A stretch of DNA of 64,000 nucleotides from Natrinema altunense (lineage in GTDB: Archaea > Halobacteriota > Halobacteria > Halobacteriales > Natrialbaceae), in assembly GCF_000731985.1 (NCBI RefSeq), contig NZ_JNCS01000005.1:1-64000 (forward strand), written 5' to 3'. The notes below the pieces were generated by a model. It searched no databases and was not told the origin of the DNA. It saw only the letters and a program-made list of their open reading frames with translations. The position numbers were made by a program, and so were the translations under genes. Shown piece by piece: positions 1-8,751 of the stretch (within the stretch, counting starts at the first letter, position 1; each line of letters begins with the position of its first letter).

Positions 1-2
1 CC

Positions 3-533
3 GTCGACTCGGGCAACACCGACCACGAGCGCTGGCGAGCGAGTCGCGGCGGCGCGACTGCGGTCGCGTACGATGACAAGATCGTCATCCAGGGATCGGA
101 CCCGCGTGACATCGAGGCGCTGCTCCGCGAGGGCGGCGGTCGCGCCCACGTCTACTTCGACGGCGGCTCACGGGGCAATCCCGGCCCGGCCGCGATCGGC
201 TGGGTGATCGTCACCGGCGACGGCATCGTCGCCGAAGGCGGCGAGACGATCGGAACGGCGACGAACAACCAGGCCGAGTACGAGGCCCTGATCACGGGTC
301 TCGAGGCCGCTCGCGACTACGACTACGACGAGGTCCACGTCCGGGGCGACTCCGAACTCATCGTCAAACAGGTCCGCGGCGAGTACGACACCAACGACCC
401 CGACCTCCGCGAGAAGCGCGTGACCGTCCGCGAGCTGCTCCGCGAGTTCGACGAGTGGACCCTCGAGTACGTCCCTCGAGAGGTCAACGATCGCGCGGAC
501 GGGCTCGTGAACGAGGCGCTGGACCGGGCCTAA
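3..533 (+). CDS. rnhA: Ribonuclease HI, haloarchaeal type (5' end outside window)
   Basis: Cleaves the RNA strand of RNA-DNA hybrids. The frame is open from the window edge, so the start codon lies upstream. The catalytic core is clear: the first aspartate in YFDGGSRGNPGP, the glutamate in NNQAEYEAL, the aspartate in RGDSELIV and the last aspartate in the VNDRADGL segment. About 45 residues precede the core, as in haloarchaeal RnhA proteins, which carry an extra N-terminal region. The next gene on the same strand is the conserved rnhA-neighbour protein. Confidence 0.93.
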   Translation, partial: VDSGNTDHERWRASRGGATAVAYDDKIVIQGSDPRDIEALLREGGGRAHVYFDGGSRGNPGPAAIGWVIVTGDGIVAEGGETIGTATNNQAEYEALITGLEAARDYDYDEVHVRGDSELIVKQVRGEYDTNDPDLREKRVTVRELLREFDEWTLEYVPREVNDRADGLVNEALDRA

Positions 534-859
534 ATTCGCGCAGTACAGCCGAACGACGTATCGTCCGGATCGAGCGACCGGCGTACAGTGGCGCGCACTG
601 TCGGGCGGCCGAACGATAGTGAGGCCGGCCGATGACACTGTGCGAGGGATGAGCGAACGAACGGCGTGAGCGAGCGAATCGGTTGGGGAGGGCGTGGTTC
701 TTCCGTGTCACCACGAGAGCTGAGTACGCTTCGTCGACGTGTTCACTCTCGATTGGCCCATTTCACTCACACTCTCATCCCACCAGCAGGCGACTCGAGC
801 GTCCCCACCGGCAACGCGGATCGGCAAGCGGAAACCCGCCCGCGTCCATACCCTCCCCT

Positions 860-1495
860 ATGACCGATCCGAACGCGACCGACGCCGACGGTGCGGCCGG
901 CGAGCAGAACCGAGATGCCACCGCCGACCCGACCGCTGGGGACCTCCCCCGGGGGGTCGTCGACGAAGTCGAACGGCTGACGCGACTCGAGCGCACCGCG
1001 GTCGACGAGAACGAAATCGCAGCCTACGAGCAACGGCGCGACGAGTTGCTCGACGACCACGACTTCACCGCCCGCATCCGCGACGACGACGGCGACGACG
1101 TGCTCGTGTGCCATCCCGAGGCGTGGCACGAGGACGGCGTCGTCCGGCCCGACCGCATCGAGGACATCGACCGCGCGGTCGAGATTCCGCTCGAGGGGAC
1201 CGCGGATCCGGACGACTGGGAGTCGGTCGACGACCACAATCGCGACCTCGTCGCGGCGGTCAGGGAGGCCCACGGCGACGTTCACGGCGACAACGCGGCG
1301 CTGCTCGCCGACTTCGCCGGCAACCACTACGCGAAGCCGATGGAGTCGCTGACGAGCGCGGAACTCGCGGAGTTCGGAACGGAGTACGTGATCCGAAACG
1401 CGTGGCCGTCGGAAAAACAGCGGGAAGTGTTGGCGGAGTCGACGAAACTGGTCTTCGAGACGGCGGACGAGCCGGTCCCGGAGATCCAGTTCTAG
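860..1495 (+). CDS. rnhA-neighbour protein, haloarchaeal conserved (DUF7108-like)
   Basis: A 211-residue acidic protein of unknown function that in haloarchaea usually follows rnhA. I chose the ATG at 860 because the protein-like sequence begins there; the upstream extension is arginine-rich and looks non-coding. No catalytic motif or membrane segment is visible. A conserved-looking stretch near residues 145-190 (FAGNHYAKPMESLT, then EYVIRNAWPSEKQ) suggests a compact folded C-terminal domain. The stop overlaps the stop of the convergent PadR gene by a few bases. The DUF assignment is from memory. Confidence 0.8.
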   Translation: MTDPNATDADGAAGEQNRDATADPTAGDLPRGVVDEVERLTRLERTAVDENEIAAYEQRRDELLDDHDFTARIRDDDGDDVLVCHPEAWHEDGVVRPDRIEDIDRAVEIPLEGTADPDDWESVDDHNRDLVAAVREAHGDVHGDNAALLADFAGNHYAKPMESLTSAELAEFGTEYVIRNAWPSEKQREVLAESTKLVFETADEPVPEIQF

Positions 1496-1851
1496 TAGCT
1501 TTCGTCGACGATCTCGCGGATCTCGTCGGCGCGGTCGTCGCCCGTGACGACCTTCGAGAGGGACCACGTGATGCCGTCGAGGACGGCGTCGTAGCCGTCG
1601 TCGGTCAGCGAATACTGGTTGGTTCGCTTGTCGAGTTCGCTTTTCTCGACCAGCCCCAGATCGACGAGTTCGTCGAGGTTGGGGTAGAGTCGACCGTGGT
1701 TGACCTCCGTCCCGTAGTAGTCCTCGAGTTCGCGCTTGATCGCCAGGCCGTACATCGGCTCCTTGGCCAGGATAACGAGGATGTTGTTCTGGAAGGCCGT
1801 GAGTTCGCGTGCAATACTCTGCTCGCCGGTGATTGATTGTGCCTCTGACAT
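1492..1851 (-). CDS. PadR family transcriptional regulator
   Basis: A 119-residue winged-helix regulator. The wing-helix region is plain: an ILVILAKEPMYGLAIKREL helix, then the PadR hallmark NHGRLYPNLDELVDLGLVEK and a beta-wing NQYSLTDDGYDAV. The dimerisation helix at the C-terminus is short, as in haloarchaeal single-domain PadR proteins. It is convergent with the rnhA-neighbour gene and has about 200 bp of upstream DNA before the pyrophosphatase gene, so it may act there or autoregulate; the target cannot be read from the sequence. Confidence 0.9.
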   Translation of the reverse strand: MSEAQSITGEQSIARELTAFQNNILVILAKEPMYGLAIKRELEDYYGTEVNHGRLYPNLDELVDLGLVEKSELDKRTNQYSLTDDGYDAVLDGITWSLSKVVTGDDRADEIREIVDESY

Positions 1852-2055
1852 ACGTGTGTAAATGTCACCAGACTATTTAAGACTTGTCAACTATTCCTTC
1901 GTATCAGTCGGTAGTACAACACGCTACCGACGCAACATCGCCGGACACTGGTGTTGGTGCCCGATTCGTGTCTGTTTGATTTCTGGCAACCGTCACGTAG
2001 ATGGTGACACTCGATTACGAAAGTACTTTTTGATCGACCGTGGACTCTCAGGTAC

Positions 2056-2586
2056 ATGGTCAACCTCTGGGAAGACCTCGAGACCGGACCGAATCCGCCA
2101 GAAGAGATCTACGCCGTCGTGGAGTGTCTCAAGGGCGAGCGCAACAAGTACGAGTACGACAAGGACGTCCCCGGCGTCGTCTTGGACCGCGTGCTCCACA
2201 GCAACGTCCACTATCCGAGCGACTACGGGTTCATCCCGCAGTCCTATTACGACGACGAGGACCCCTTCGACGTGCTCGTCCTCGTCGAGGATCAGACGTT
2301 CCCCGGCTGTGTCATCGAAGCCCGCCCGGTCGCGCTGATGAAGATGGACGACGACGGCGAGCAAGACGACAAGGTCATCGCGGTTCCCAGCGAGGACCCG
2401 CGCTACGACCACATCGAGGACCTCGACGACATCCCCCAGCAGCAACTCGACGAGATCGACGAGTTCTTCGCGACCTACAAGAACTTAGAGGAGGGCAAGG
2501 AAGTCGAGACGCAGGGCTGGGAGGACAAACAGGCCGCCTACGACGCGATCGAGCACGCCCAGGAACTCTACGACGAGCACTTCTAA
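2056..2586 (+). CDS. ppa: Inorganic pyrophosphatase, family I
   Basis: Soluble family I pyrophosphatase (176 residues) that hydrolyses pyrophosphate made in biosynthesis. The metal-binding signature DEDPFDVLV near residue 72 is intact, with HSNVHYPSDYGFIPQSYYDD before it and the typical KYEYDKD start. Length fits the archaeal enzymes. An AT-rich TATA-like stretch (agtacttttt, about 2022-2031) lies some 25-30 nt upstream of the ATG, suggesting a leaderless transcript of a strongly expressed single gene. Confidence 0.96.
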   Translation: MVNLWEDLETGPNPPEEIYAVVECLKGERNKYEYDKDVPGVVLDRVLHSNVHYPSDYGFIPQSYYDDEDPFDVLVLVEDQTFPGCVIEARPVALMKMDDDGEQDDKVIAVPSEDPRYDHIEDLDDIPQQQLDEIDEFFATYKNLEEGKEVETQGWEDKQAAYDAIEHAQELYDEHF

Positions 2587-2727
2587 GCGGTACCCGCGGT
2601 ATTCACGGCCCGCACTCGTTTGCTATCGCCGCCGCGAACGGATACCCGAGAGTTATCCGCGGCCGGCCGGTCGATTCGTTATGAGCATGGGTAATTTTAT
2701 CCCCGTTCCTGCCGTAGTCGTTCCCGT

Positions 2728-2862
2728 ATGGCAGCATCCGATTCCGGTCCGCGAACGGCATCGTCGGCCGACGACGGGACCGAGTCCGCCGCCGGCATGG
2801 CCCACCCCACGGTCGTTCCGACCAACTTCGATCCCGAGGACGCGAGCGAGCGCGACTCGTAG
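2728..2862 (+). CDS. Small protein, 44 residues (candidate)
   Basis: A short ORF beginning MAASDSGPRT and ending PTNFDPEDASERDS, unstructured and acidic. Support comes from a TATA-like taattttat at 2691-2699, correctly spaced for a leaderless start at 2728, and from acidic codon use like that of real neighbours. The segment HPTVVPTNFDPED looks like a short linear motif. Function unknown; it could also be a chance ORF. Confidence 0.45.
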   Translation: MAASDSGPRTASSADDGTESAAGMAHPTVVPTNFDPEDASERDS

Positions 2863-2872
2863 CCCGCCTCGA

Positions 2873-2943
2873 GTTCGCGCGCCGGTCCGCGGTCGCTCAC
2901 GGGTTCGCGCGCCGGTCCGCGGTCGCTCACGGGTTCGCGCGCC
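2873..2943. repeat. Tandem direct repeat, 30-bp unit, about 2.4 copies
   Basis: Two exact 30-bp copies (2873-2902 and 2903-2932) plus the first 11 bases of a third, starting gttcgcgcgccggtc. The unit is GC-rich and lies between the small ORF and the phosphodiesterase gene. It does not belong to a CRISPR array, because there are no spacers. Unit length is a multiple of three but I see no frame in which it is part of a convincing protein. Confidence 0.9.
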
Positions 2944-3079
2944 GCCGTCCGCGCCGGCCGTTCCCCCGTCGCCGCGATCCGTAGCGAGTACCCGGTAAAC
3001 CGACCGACGGAGTCTCGGCCGTTCGCAAAACACTGTCTCGAAACGAACCTTCTTGTATGCGGTCGAACTACGTCCGCCC

Positions 3080-4423
3080 ATGGGTCTGTTCGACCGATTA
3101 CGGGGCGACGGCGATCCCCGGGTCGCATTTATCGGGGTCGACGGCGTGCCGTATAGTCTCCTCTCGGAGAACGAGGAACTGTTCCCGAACTTTGCTGCGC
3201 TCGCTGCCGACGGGACCGCCGGGGAAATCTCGAGCATCGTCCCGCCGGAGTCCAGCGCCTGCTGGCCGTCGCTGACGACCGGGATGAACCCCGGCGAGAC
3301 GGGCGTTTACGGCTTTCAGGATCGAGAGATCGGTACCTACGACACCTACGTCCCAATGGGCCGTGACGTCCAGGCCGAGCGCGTCTGGGACCGCGTTCAG
3401 GAGACCGGACGCAAGGCAACCGTGATGAACGTTCCCGTCACGTTCCCGCCCCAACGGGACGTCCAGCGGATGGTCTCCGGCTTCCTCTCGCCCGGCCTCG
3501 ACAAGGCCGCCTATCCCGACGACGTCCGCGACTACCTCGAGACGCTCGACTACCGGATCGACGTCAACCCGAAACTCGGCCACCAGGACGACAAAGCGGA
3601 GTTCATCGAGGACGCTCACGCCACGATCGACGCCCAGTTCGAGGCCTTCAAACACTACATCGAGGAGGACGACTGGGACCTGTTCTTCGGCGTCTTCATG
3701 ACCACCGACCGAGTCAACCACTTCCTGTTCAAGGATTACGAGCGCGACGGCGAGAACAAGGACGCGTTCATCGAGTTCTACAAGAAAGTCGACGACTACA
3801 TCGGCCGCCTTCGGGAGTCGCTGCCCGAGGACGTCACGATGATCGTCGCCTCCGACCACGGCTTTACGAGCCTCGACTACGAGGTCCACTTCAACGAGTG
3901 GCTCCGAGAGGAGGGCTGGCTCTCCTTCCGGACCGACGACCCCGAGGAACTGAACGACATTGCCGACGATACGAAAGCCTACTCGTTCATTCCCGGCCGC
4001 TTCTATATCAACCTCGAGGGGCGCGAACCGCGCGGTACCGTCCCCGAAGACGAGTACGACGCGGTCCGCGACGAACTCAAGGCCGCCCTCGAGGCGCTCG
4101 AGGGACCCGACGGCAACCCGGTCGTCGATCGGGTCGTCGAGAAGGAAGCGGCCTTCCGCGGCGATCACGACGATATCGCACCGGACCTGGTCGCGATTCC
4201 GAACAACGGCTTCGACCTCAAATCCGGCTTCAAGGGTGATGCGGAGGTCTTCGATACCGGGCCGCGCAACGGGATGCACAGCTTCGACGATACGTCGCTG
4301 TACATCGACCACTCCGACGCGACGATCGATAACGCCGATCTCTTCGACATCACGCCGACGATCCTCGACCTGATGGACATCGAGTACAGTCGCGGCGACT
4401 TCGACGGCGCGAGCCTGCTCTAG
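3080..4423 (+). CDS. Alkaline phosphatase superfamily phosphodiesterase / nucleotide pyrophosphatase
   Basis: A 447-residue type I phosphodiesterase-like hydrolase. Metal-binding and nucleophile positions are visible: FIGVDGVPYSLL near the start, SSACWPSLTTGMNPGE holding the likely nucleophilic threonine, SDHGFTSLDYEVH near residue 260, and MHSFDDTSLYIDH near 400. The ATG at 3080 gives the standard MGLFDRLRGD start; a longer version would add nine residues. There is no signal peptide, so it is probably cytoplasmic. Some haloarchaeal relatives sit in N-glycosylation loci, but none is present here, so the substrate is open. Confidence 0.87.
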   Translation: MGLFDRLRGDGDPRVAFIGVDGVPYSLLSENEELFPNFAALAADGTAGEISSIVPPESSACWPSLTTGMNPGETGVYGFQDREIGTYDTYVPMGRDVQAERVWDRVQETGRKATVMNVPVTFPPQRDVQRMVSGFLSPGLDKAAYPDDVRDYLETLDYRIDVNPKLGHQDDKAEFIEDAHATIDAQFEAFKHYIEEDDWDLFFGVFMTTDRVNHFLFKDYERDGENKDAFIEFYKKVDDYIGRLRESLPEDVTMIVASDHGFTSLDYEVHFNEWLREEGWLSFRTDDPEELNDIADDTKAYSFIPGRFYINLEGREPRGTVPEDEYDAVRDELKAALEALEGPDGNPVVDRVVEKEAAFRGDHDDIAPDLVAIPNNGFDLKSGFKGDAEVFDTGPRNGMHSFDDTSLYIDHSDATIDNADLFDITPTILDLMDIEYSRGDFDGASLL

Positions 4424-4492
4424 ACCTCGAGACGTCGCGGTCGAGTCTACGGCTCCCACAACACGCTTCAGTTTCGACGTGAACCGTTCCGT

Positions 4493-4861
4493 ATGAAACG
4501 CTCGGTCGTGATCGCCGGCTGTCTGGGCGTGGCGGTTCTGCTGGCCGGGCTCGTAAGCGCCATCACCGAGAGCGCCGCGGTTCTGGGCGTTACTCCGGCC
4601 GGTATCGGTCTCTATCTGGCAGTCGGGATCGGACTCCCGCAGTATCTGCTCTACAGAACGAGCCGGTCTCCGCTCCAACTCGGACTGGCAATCCTCGCGG
4701 TCGCCGGTGCCGCGATCGCGGTCCTCGTCGGTCTCGTCCGCGGCTCACTGCACGCGGACTGGGGAACAGGGTTCATCGTACTCCTGGTGTACGTCGTGGT
4801 CGGGAACCTGCTCGGGGCCGGCGTGCGGGCGTTTCGGGCCGGCTATCGGTCCGGCTCGTGA
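4493..4861 (+). CDS. Small integral membrane protein, unknown function
   Basis: 122 residues with four predicted membrane helices (about residues 5-25, 32-53, 62-82 and 92-112), short loops and a basic C-terminal tail. No family recognised. It follows the phosphodiesterase gene by 70 bp on the same strand and is followed at once by a long inverted repeat that may act as its terminator or be a small mobile element. Confidence 0.7.
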   Translation: MKRSVVIAGCLGVAVLLAGLVSAITESAAVLGVTPAGIGLYLAVGIGLPQYLLYRTSRSPLQLGLAILAVAGAAIAVLVGLVRGSLHADWGTGFIVLLVYVVVGNLLGAGVRAFRAGYRSGS

Positions 4862-4862
4862 A

Positions 4863-4948
4863 CTATAGTAGTACCTGAAAGTCATTCCACACCTGATCGC
4901 ACGACAGCGTTGCGATCAGTGTGTGAATCGTTTCAGGTGCTACTATAG
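4863..4948. repeat. Long imperfect inverted repeat (MITE- or REP-like hairpin)
   Basis: Two arms of about 38 bp, beginning ctatagtag and ending ctactatag, separated by about 9 bp. Arm identity is high: ctatagtagNacctgaaa on the left pairs with its complement on the right, then atcgca pairs with tgcgat at the loop. Extraction as RNA would give one long hairpin. The outer ends resemble terminal inverted repeats and the element is non-coding, so a MITE or extragenic palindrome is likely. Confidence 0.85.
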
Positions 4949-5100
4949 GCGTTCCCGCCGGCACCGTGGGCTCTCCGACGGGGATCACCGGCGGAGCCGA
5001 TCCCCACCCGACCGATCGATTCGCGGGTTGCGAGTCGGCAGCACACGAGTCGCCGAGCCGGATTCGAGGGCGTTTTCCGCTCGGCACCGAACCGACGGCC

Positions 5101-5514
5101 ATGGAAGAAATCATCCACGCCCGCGGCCACGAGCACGTCAGCGCCGAGCATGCGAGTACCTTCGAAGTGACGACCGACGACTACCTCACTCCTGCGGGCG
5201 ACTGCATCCTCGCGATCGAGGCCGATCGTGCGCCCGCGGACTTCGATCCCGACTTCGTCGCTGCCTGCCGGGACGCCGATGCGACGATTACGGTCACGAT
5301 CGAGGCCGGCGGCCACACGGAGTCCGTGACCGGCCGCGGCGATCCCGACCTCGAGTTCACCAACGAGCGAAGCGCGGTCGGCCGGACGAGCGATTACGTC
5401 GACGACCGAACGATCGTGAACGGTGCCGAGTTCGCGGCCGACGGGTTCGATCGCGACCTCGTCGACGCGCTGGCCGACGGTGCCGCGGCGACGGTGACGA
5501 TCACCGTCGAATAG
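5101..5514 (+). CDS. DUF371 family protein
   Basis: A 137-residue protein with the DUF371 signature: HARGHEHVSAEHASTFEVT, then a DCILAIEAD strand and the GDPDLEFTNERSAVGRTSDY block. The family is archaeal and has no assigned biochemical role. I chose the ATG at 5101 because the family pattern begins there; the upstream extension is low-complexity. It stands alone, about 100 bp ahead of endonuclease III. Confidence 0.88.
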   Translation: MEEIIHARGHEHVSAEHASTFEVTTDDYLTPAGDCILAIEADRAPADFDPDFVAACRDADATITVTIEAGGHTESVTGRGDPDLEFTNERSAVGRTSDYVDDRTIVNGAEFAADGFDRDLVDALADGAAATVTITVE

Positions 5515-5616
5515 GTGCCGCCGCCACGGCCCCGACCCGAGCGACTCGAGCGCGGGGAAATCGGCGGCTGTCGGCAGTCCGTCGCAGTTTTGATCCCGTG
5601 GGCCCAACGCGGGGAT

Positions 5617-6447
5617 ATGAGCGACGATCCGGAGCCCGCAGTCAATATCAGCGGCGGTGCGACGGGCGGCGGTTCGGTGGTCGAGTTCGACCCGGCGACC
5701 GCGGCGACCCGCGCGGAGACGGTCGTCGATCGATTAGGGGAGTTGTTCTGGCGGAAGGAGTACGGCGGCCGGGACGCCTTCACCTGTCTCGTCCGAACGA
5801 TCCTGAGCCAGAACACCAGCGACAAGGCGAGTCAGCCGGCCCACGACGCACTGCTCGACAGATATGGGGGTCCAGACGTGGACCTCGCCGAATCGCTCGC
5901 GAGCGCCGAGCAATCGACACTCGCGGAAACGATCAGCGGGGCCGGGCTGTACAACCAGAAGTCCGAGACGCTGATCGATACCGCCGAGTGGGTGCTCGAG
6001 GAGTTCGGCTCCGCGCCGGCGTTCGACGCTTTCGTCAAAGACGAGGGGCCGTCGATCGTTCGCGAGACGCTCCTTTCGGTCCGCGGCGTCGGGCCGAAGA
6101 CCGCCGACTGCGTCCTGCTGTTCGCCGGCGGTCGCGGCGGCGTTTTCCCCGTCGACACGCACGTCCACCGCATCTATCGGCGCATGGGGATCGCACCACC
6201 GGACGCGGACCACGAAGCGGTTCGCGAAGTCCTCGAGCGTGACGTTCCCGCAGCCAAGTGTGGCTTCGGACACACCGCGACGATCCAGTTCGGCCGCGAG
6301 TACTGCCGGGCACGCAAGCCGGCCTGTCTCGAGGACCCCGACGCCTGTCCGATGGCCGACGTATGCGAGCAGGTCGGCGTCTTCCCGGCGACCGGCGAGG
6401 TCGTCGATCCGGCCGAAACGTCGGCGGCGACCGAGGCGGACGACTGA
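5617..6447 (+). CDS. nth: Endonuclease III (HhH-GPD, 4Fe-4S DNA glycosylase)
   Basis: Base-excision repair glycosylase/AP lyase of 276 residues. The helix-hairpin-helix LLSVRGVGPKTADCVLL contains the catalytic lysine, and FPVDTHVHRIYRR holds the catalytic aspartate. Four cysteines in the C-terminal part (YCRARKPAC, then DACPMADVC) form the iron-sulphur cluster. The N-terminal 40 residues are a glycine-rich extension not needed for the fold. The start at 5617 follows a purine-rich ggggat stretch. Confidence 0.93.
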   Translation: MSDDPEPAVNISGGATGGGSVVEFDPATAATRAETVVDRLGELFWRKEYGGRDAFTCLVRTILSQNTSDKASQPAHDALLDRYGGPDVDLAESLASAEQSTLAETISGAGLYNQKSETLIDTAEWVLEEFGSAPAFDAFVKDEGPSIVRETLLSVRGVGPKTADCVLLFAGGRGGVFPVDTHVHRIYRRMGIAPPDADHEAVREVLERDVPAAKCGFGHTATIQFGREYCRARKPACLEDPDACPMADVCEQVGVFPATGEVVDPAETSAATEADD

Positions 6448-6655
6448 TCGAGCATCGCTTGGAACGGACCGCTGGCGGTCGGTGCCGGCGACCACGACCC
6501 GTCCGGGTGGTCGAAAACCGTTACCGTAGCCCGTTTGCATTATGGGACCGGCGATGTCGCTGTGATCGCCTCCCGGCGAGGCGGGGCGTGGCAGGGCGGG
6601 ACCGGTCCGCGAACGATCGTCGCCTTCATACAAGCTCGCTTTCGCTATTGCAATA

Positions 6656-7345
6656 ATGGTTTCATTCATGCCCGCCGAACGGGATGCGGTTTACAAAGCG
6701 ATCCACACCCGCCGAGACATCCGGCGGTTTCGGGATGAGCCGGTTCCCGACGAGGTACTCGAGCGGCTCATCGAGGCGGCACATCACGCGCCGAGCGTCG
6801 GCTTCTCACAACCCTGGGATCTCGTCGTCGTCAAAGACGAAGGGACGAAAAACGACATCGCGGCGATCGCCGAGCGCGCGATCGCGGCTGCCCGCGAGGG
6901 CTACGAGGAACCGCGCCGATCCGCGTTCGCCGATCTGAAACTCGAGGGCATCCGCGAGTCGCCGGTCAACGTCTGCGTGACCTGCGATCCGACGCGGGGC
7001 GCGCCCCACGTGTTGGGCCGCAGTTCGATGAAGCGTACGGACGTGTACTCGACGTGTCTCGCCGTCCAGAACCTCTGGCTGGCCGCCCGCGCGGAAGGCG
7101 TCGGCGTCGGGTGGGTGAGCGTCCTCTACCCCTCCGAGGTTCAGGAAATCCTCGACATCCCACCGCACGTCAAGCCGATCGCGTACCTCTGTCTCGGATA
7201 CCCGGAAGACGGGTTTCCGGAGGAGCCGGTCCTCCAACAAGAAGGGTGGCGCGACCGACTCGAGGTGGAGCGGGTCGTCCACGAAGAGCAGTGGAACGCC
7301 GACCGGGCGAACGCGGACCACCGGGAGCCGACCACTCGTTCGTAG
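6656..7345 (+). CDS. bluB: 5,6-dimethylbenzimidazole synthase (BluB)
   Basis: Flavin-destructase of the nitroreductase fold that turns FMNH2 into the lower ligand of cobalamin. The BluB pattern is clear: RRDIRRFRDEPVPDEVL, APSVGFSQPWDLVVV, LGRSSMKRTDVYSTCLAVQNLWLA and GVGVGWVSVLYP. Start 6656 matches homologues that begin with about ten residues before AVYKAI; a second ATG at 6668 is possible. It stands apart from other cobalamin genes, but a cobalamin adenosyltransferase lies at 63 kb. The last 20 residues are a polar tail. Confidence 0.93.
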   Translation: MVSFMPAERDAVYKAIHTRRDIRRFRDEPVPDEVLERLIEAAHHAPSVGFSQPWDLVVVKDEGTKNDIAAIAERAIAAAREGYEEPRRSAFADLKLEGIRESPVNVCVTCDPTRGAPHVLGRSSMKRTDVYSTCLAVQNLWLAARAEGVGVGWVSVLYPSEVQEILDIPPHVKPIAYLCLGYPEDGFPEEPVLQQEGWRDRLEVERVVHEEQWNADRANADHREPTTRS

Positions 7346-7446
7346 CCCACCCCGGCCGAATCGGCGGCTGGTCGACCGAGTCGTCGACTCGAGTTGCGGA
7401 CGGAGTCGACCCCACAGAGTTCACTGACATATGTCTTTTCGTCCCA

Positions 7447-7473
7447 CATCGGTCCCCGGTCTTCGGACCGATG
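7447..7473. terminator. Hairpin between bluB and the ABC operon
   Basis: catcggtcc (7447-7455) pairs perfectly with ggaccgatg (7465-7473) around a 9-nt loop, about 100 bp after the bluB stop. It could end bluB transcription. No long T-tract follows, so it is a candidate only. Confidence 0.4.
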
Positions 7474-7540
7474 GCTCCCGCTTCGGGCGGTGGGTTCGAG
7501 CCGTTGTGAGCTTCCGTGACACGTCTTTGTGACTTCACAA

Positions 7541-7550
7541 CGGTTATATG
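7541..7550 (+). promoter_or_regulatory. TATA box for the PotDABC-type operon
   Basis: cggttatatg is an archaeal TATA-like element about 33 nt upstream of the ATG at 7579, giving a short or absent 5' leader. Confidence 0.6.
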
Positions 7551-7578
7551 TCGGAATCGGGGTAGACCCGGGGTACCA

Positions 7579-8727
7579 ATGCCTGCAGGCCCAGATCGGG
7601 TTGCAGAGACGAGCGAGTGCGAGTCGGAGTCACCGTCGGAAAGCGAACGAGCGCGGCCCGCGACCTCGCGCCGACAGGTATTGTCGGCGACGGCGGCCGG
7701 ATCGGCGACCGCTCTCGCCGGCTGTACGGAACTGCTCTCCAGCGGCGGCGGCGATCCGCTCCGCGTCAGCGTCTGGAGCGGCAACTACGCGGATCGGTTC
7801 GAGGAGTCGGTCGTCTCGAGATACGAAGACGAGTTCGACACGGCGGTCCAACTCGAGCCGGGATGGAACAACATCCTCAGCGACATTCAGACCGCACCGG
7901 ACGACGACCCGCCGTACGACGTGACGATCACGGAGGGGAATTTTTACTACTACGGCCGACAGGACGATCTCTTCCACGAGATTCGGACCGACAACGTTCC
8001 CAACTTTGACGAGGTTATCGACTACTATACGGACTTCCGGAACACGGAGTACGGGATGCCGGTCGACGGCGCTCCTTGTACCATCATCCACCGCGAGGGG
8101 ATGGATTTCGAGCCGGACTCGTGGGCCGATCTCTCGTCGGCGGCCGTCGCGGAAAGCAACGGCGTCGGCGTCGATACCGGCTTCTGGTGGTACCCGATGT
8201 ACGCCGCCGCCGTCGGCATGGACGAGGCCGAACTCGGCGAGGAGATGCACGACGCCGACCTGCACGACGACGTCCTCGAGACCGTCCGCGAGTGGCCCGT
8301 CGAGAGCTGGGCGAGCTCCGGCGAGGACATCTGGCAAGCGTTCCAGAACGACGTCATCGACGTCGCCCAGTGGTACTACGAGCAGACGGCCTACGATATC
8401 GACGACTATGACGGCCTGACCCACACGATGCCGGAGGAGACGACCGGCTACCTGAACCACTGGTGTGTCGTCAAGGGCACCGACAAGCGCGATCAGGCCG
8501 AGGAGTTCATCAACTTCCTCATGGACGCCGAGGTCCAGACGGCGTGGTCCAAGGAAATGCCCACCTTGTTCTGTAACGAGAACACCGAGTACGCCGGCGA
8601 TCTAGCGGACGATCTGCCGAGCAACAGCGAGGAAGCACGGAACATCGCTTTCCCGGACTGGGAGTTCCTCTCGGAGCACAGCGGCGATCTCTCCGACGAC
8701 TTCACCGAGATGCAGTCGAACGCCTAA
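7579..8727 (+). CDS. ABC transporter substrate-binding lipoprotein, PotD-like
   Basis: A 382-residue extracellular solute-binding protein. Its N-terminus carries a Tat motif (TSRRQVLSATAAG) followed by a lipobox (LAGC), so it is exported folded and lipid-anchored. The body follows the PotD/type 2 periplasmic-binding pattern (VSVWSGNYADRF, WYYEQTAYDIDDY, LNHWCVVKGT). It heads a four-gene operon with an ATPase and two permeases. Substrates in this family include polyamines, thiamine-type and phosphonate compounds; which one applies cannot be told from sequence alone. Confidence 0.88.
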   Translation: MPAGPDRVAETSECESESPSESERARPATSRRQVLSATAAGSATALAGCTELLSSGGGDPLRVSVWSGNYADRFEESVVSRYEDEFDTAVQLEPGWNNILSDIQTAPDDDPPYDVTITEGNFYYYGRQDDLFHEIRTDNVPNFDEVIDYYTDFRNTEYGMPVDGAPCTIIHREGMDFEPDSWADLSSAAVAESNGVGVDTGFWWYPMYAAAVGMDEAELGEEMHDADLHDDVLETVREWPVESWASSGEDIWQAFQNDVIDVAQWYYEQTAYDIDDYDGLTHTMPEETTGYLNHWCVVKGTDKRDQAEEFINFLMDAEVQTAWSKEMPTLFCNENTEYAGDLADDLPSNSEEARNIAFPDWEFLSEHSGDLSDDFTEMQSNA

Positions 8728-8751
8728 CGGGTCGCCACCGCCACTACATTC

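Noticed and set aside
2873-2943. Possible CRISPR array
   Set aside because: The repeats are directly adjacent with no spacers, so it is a plain tandem repeat.
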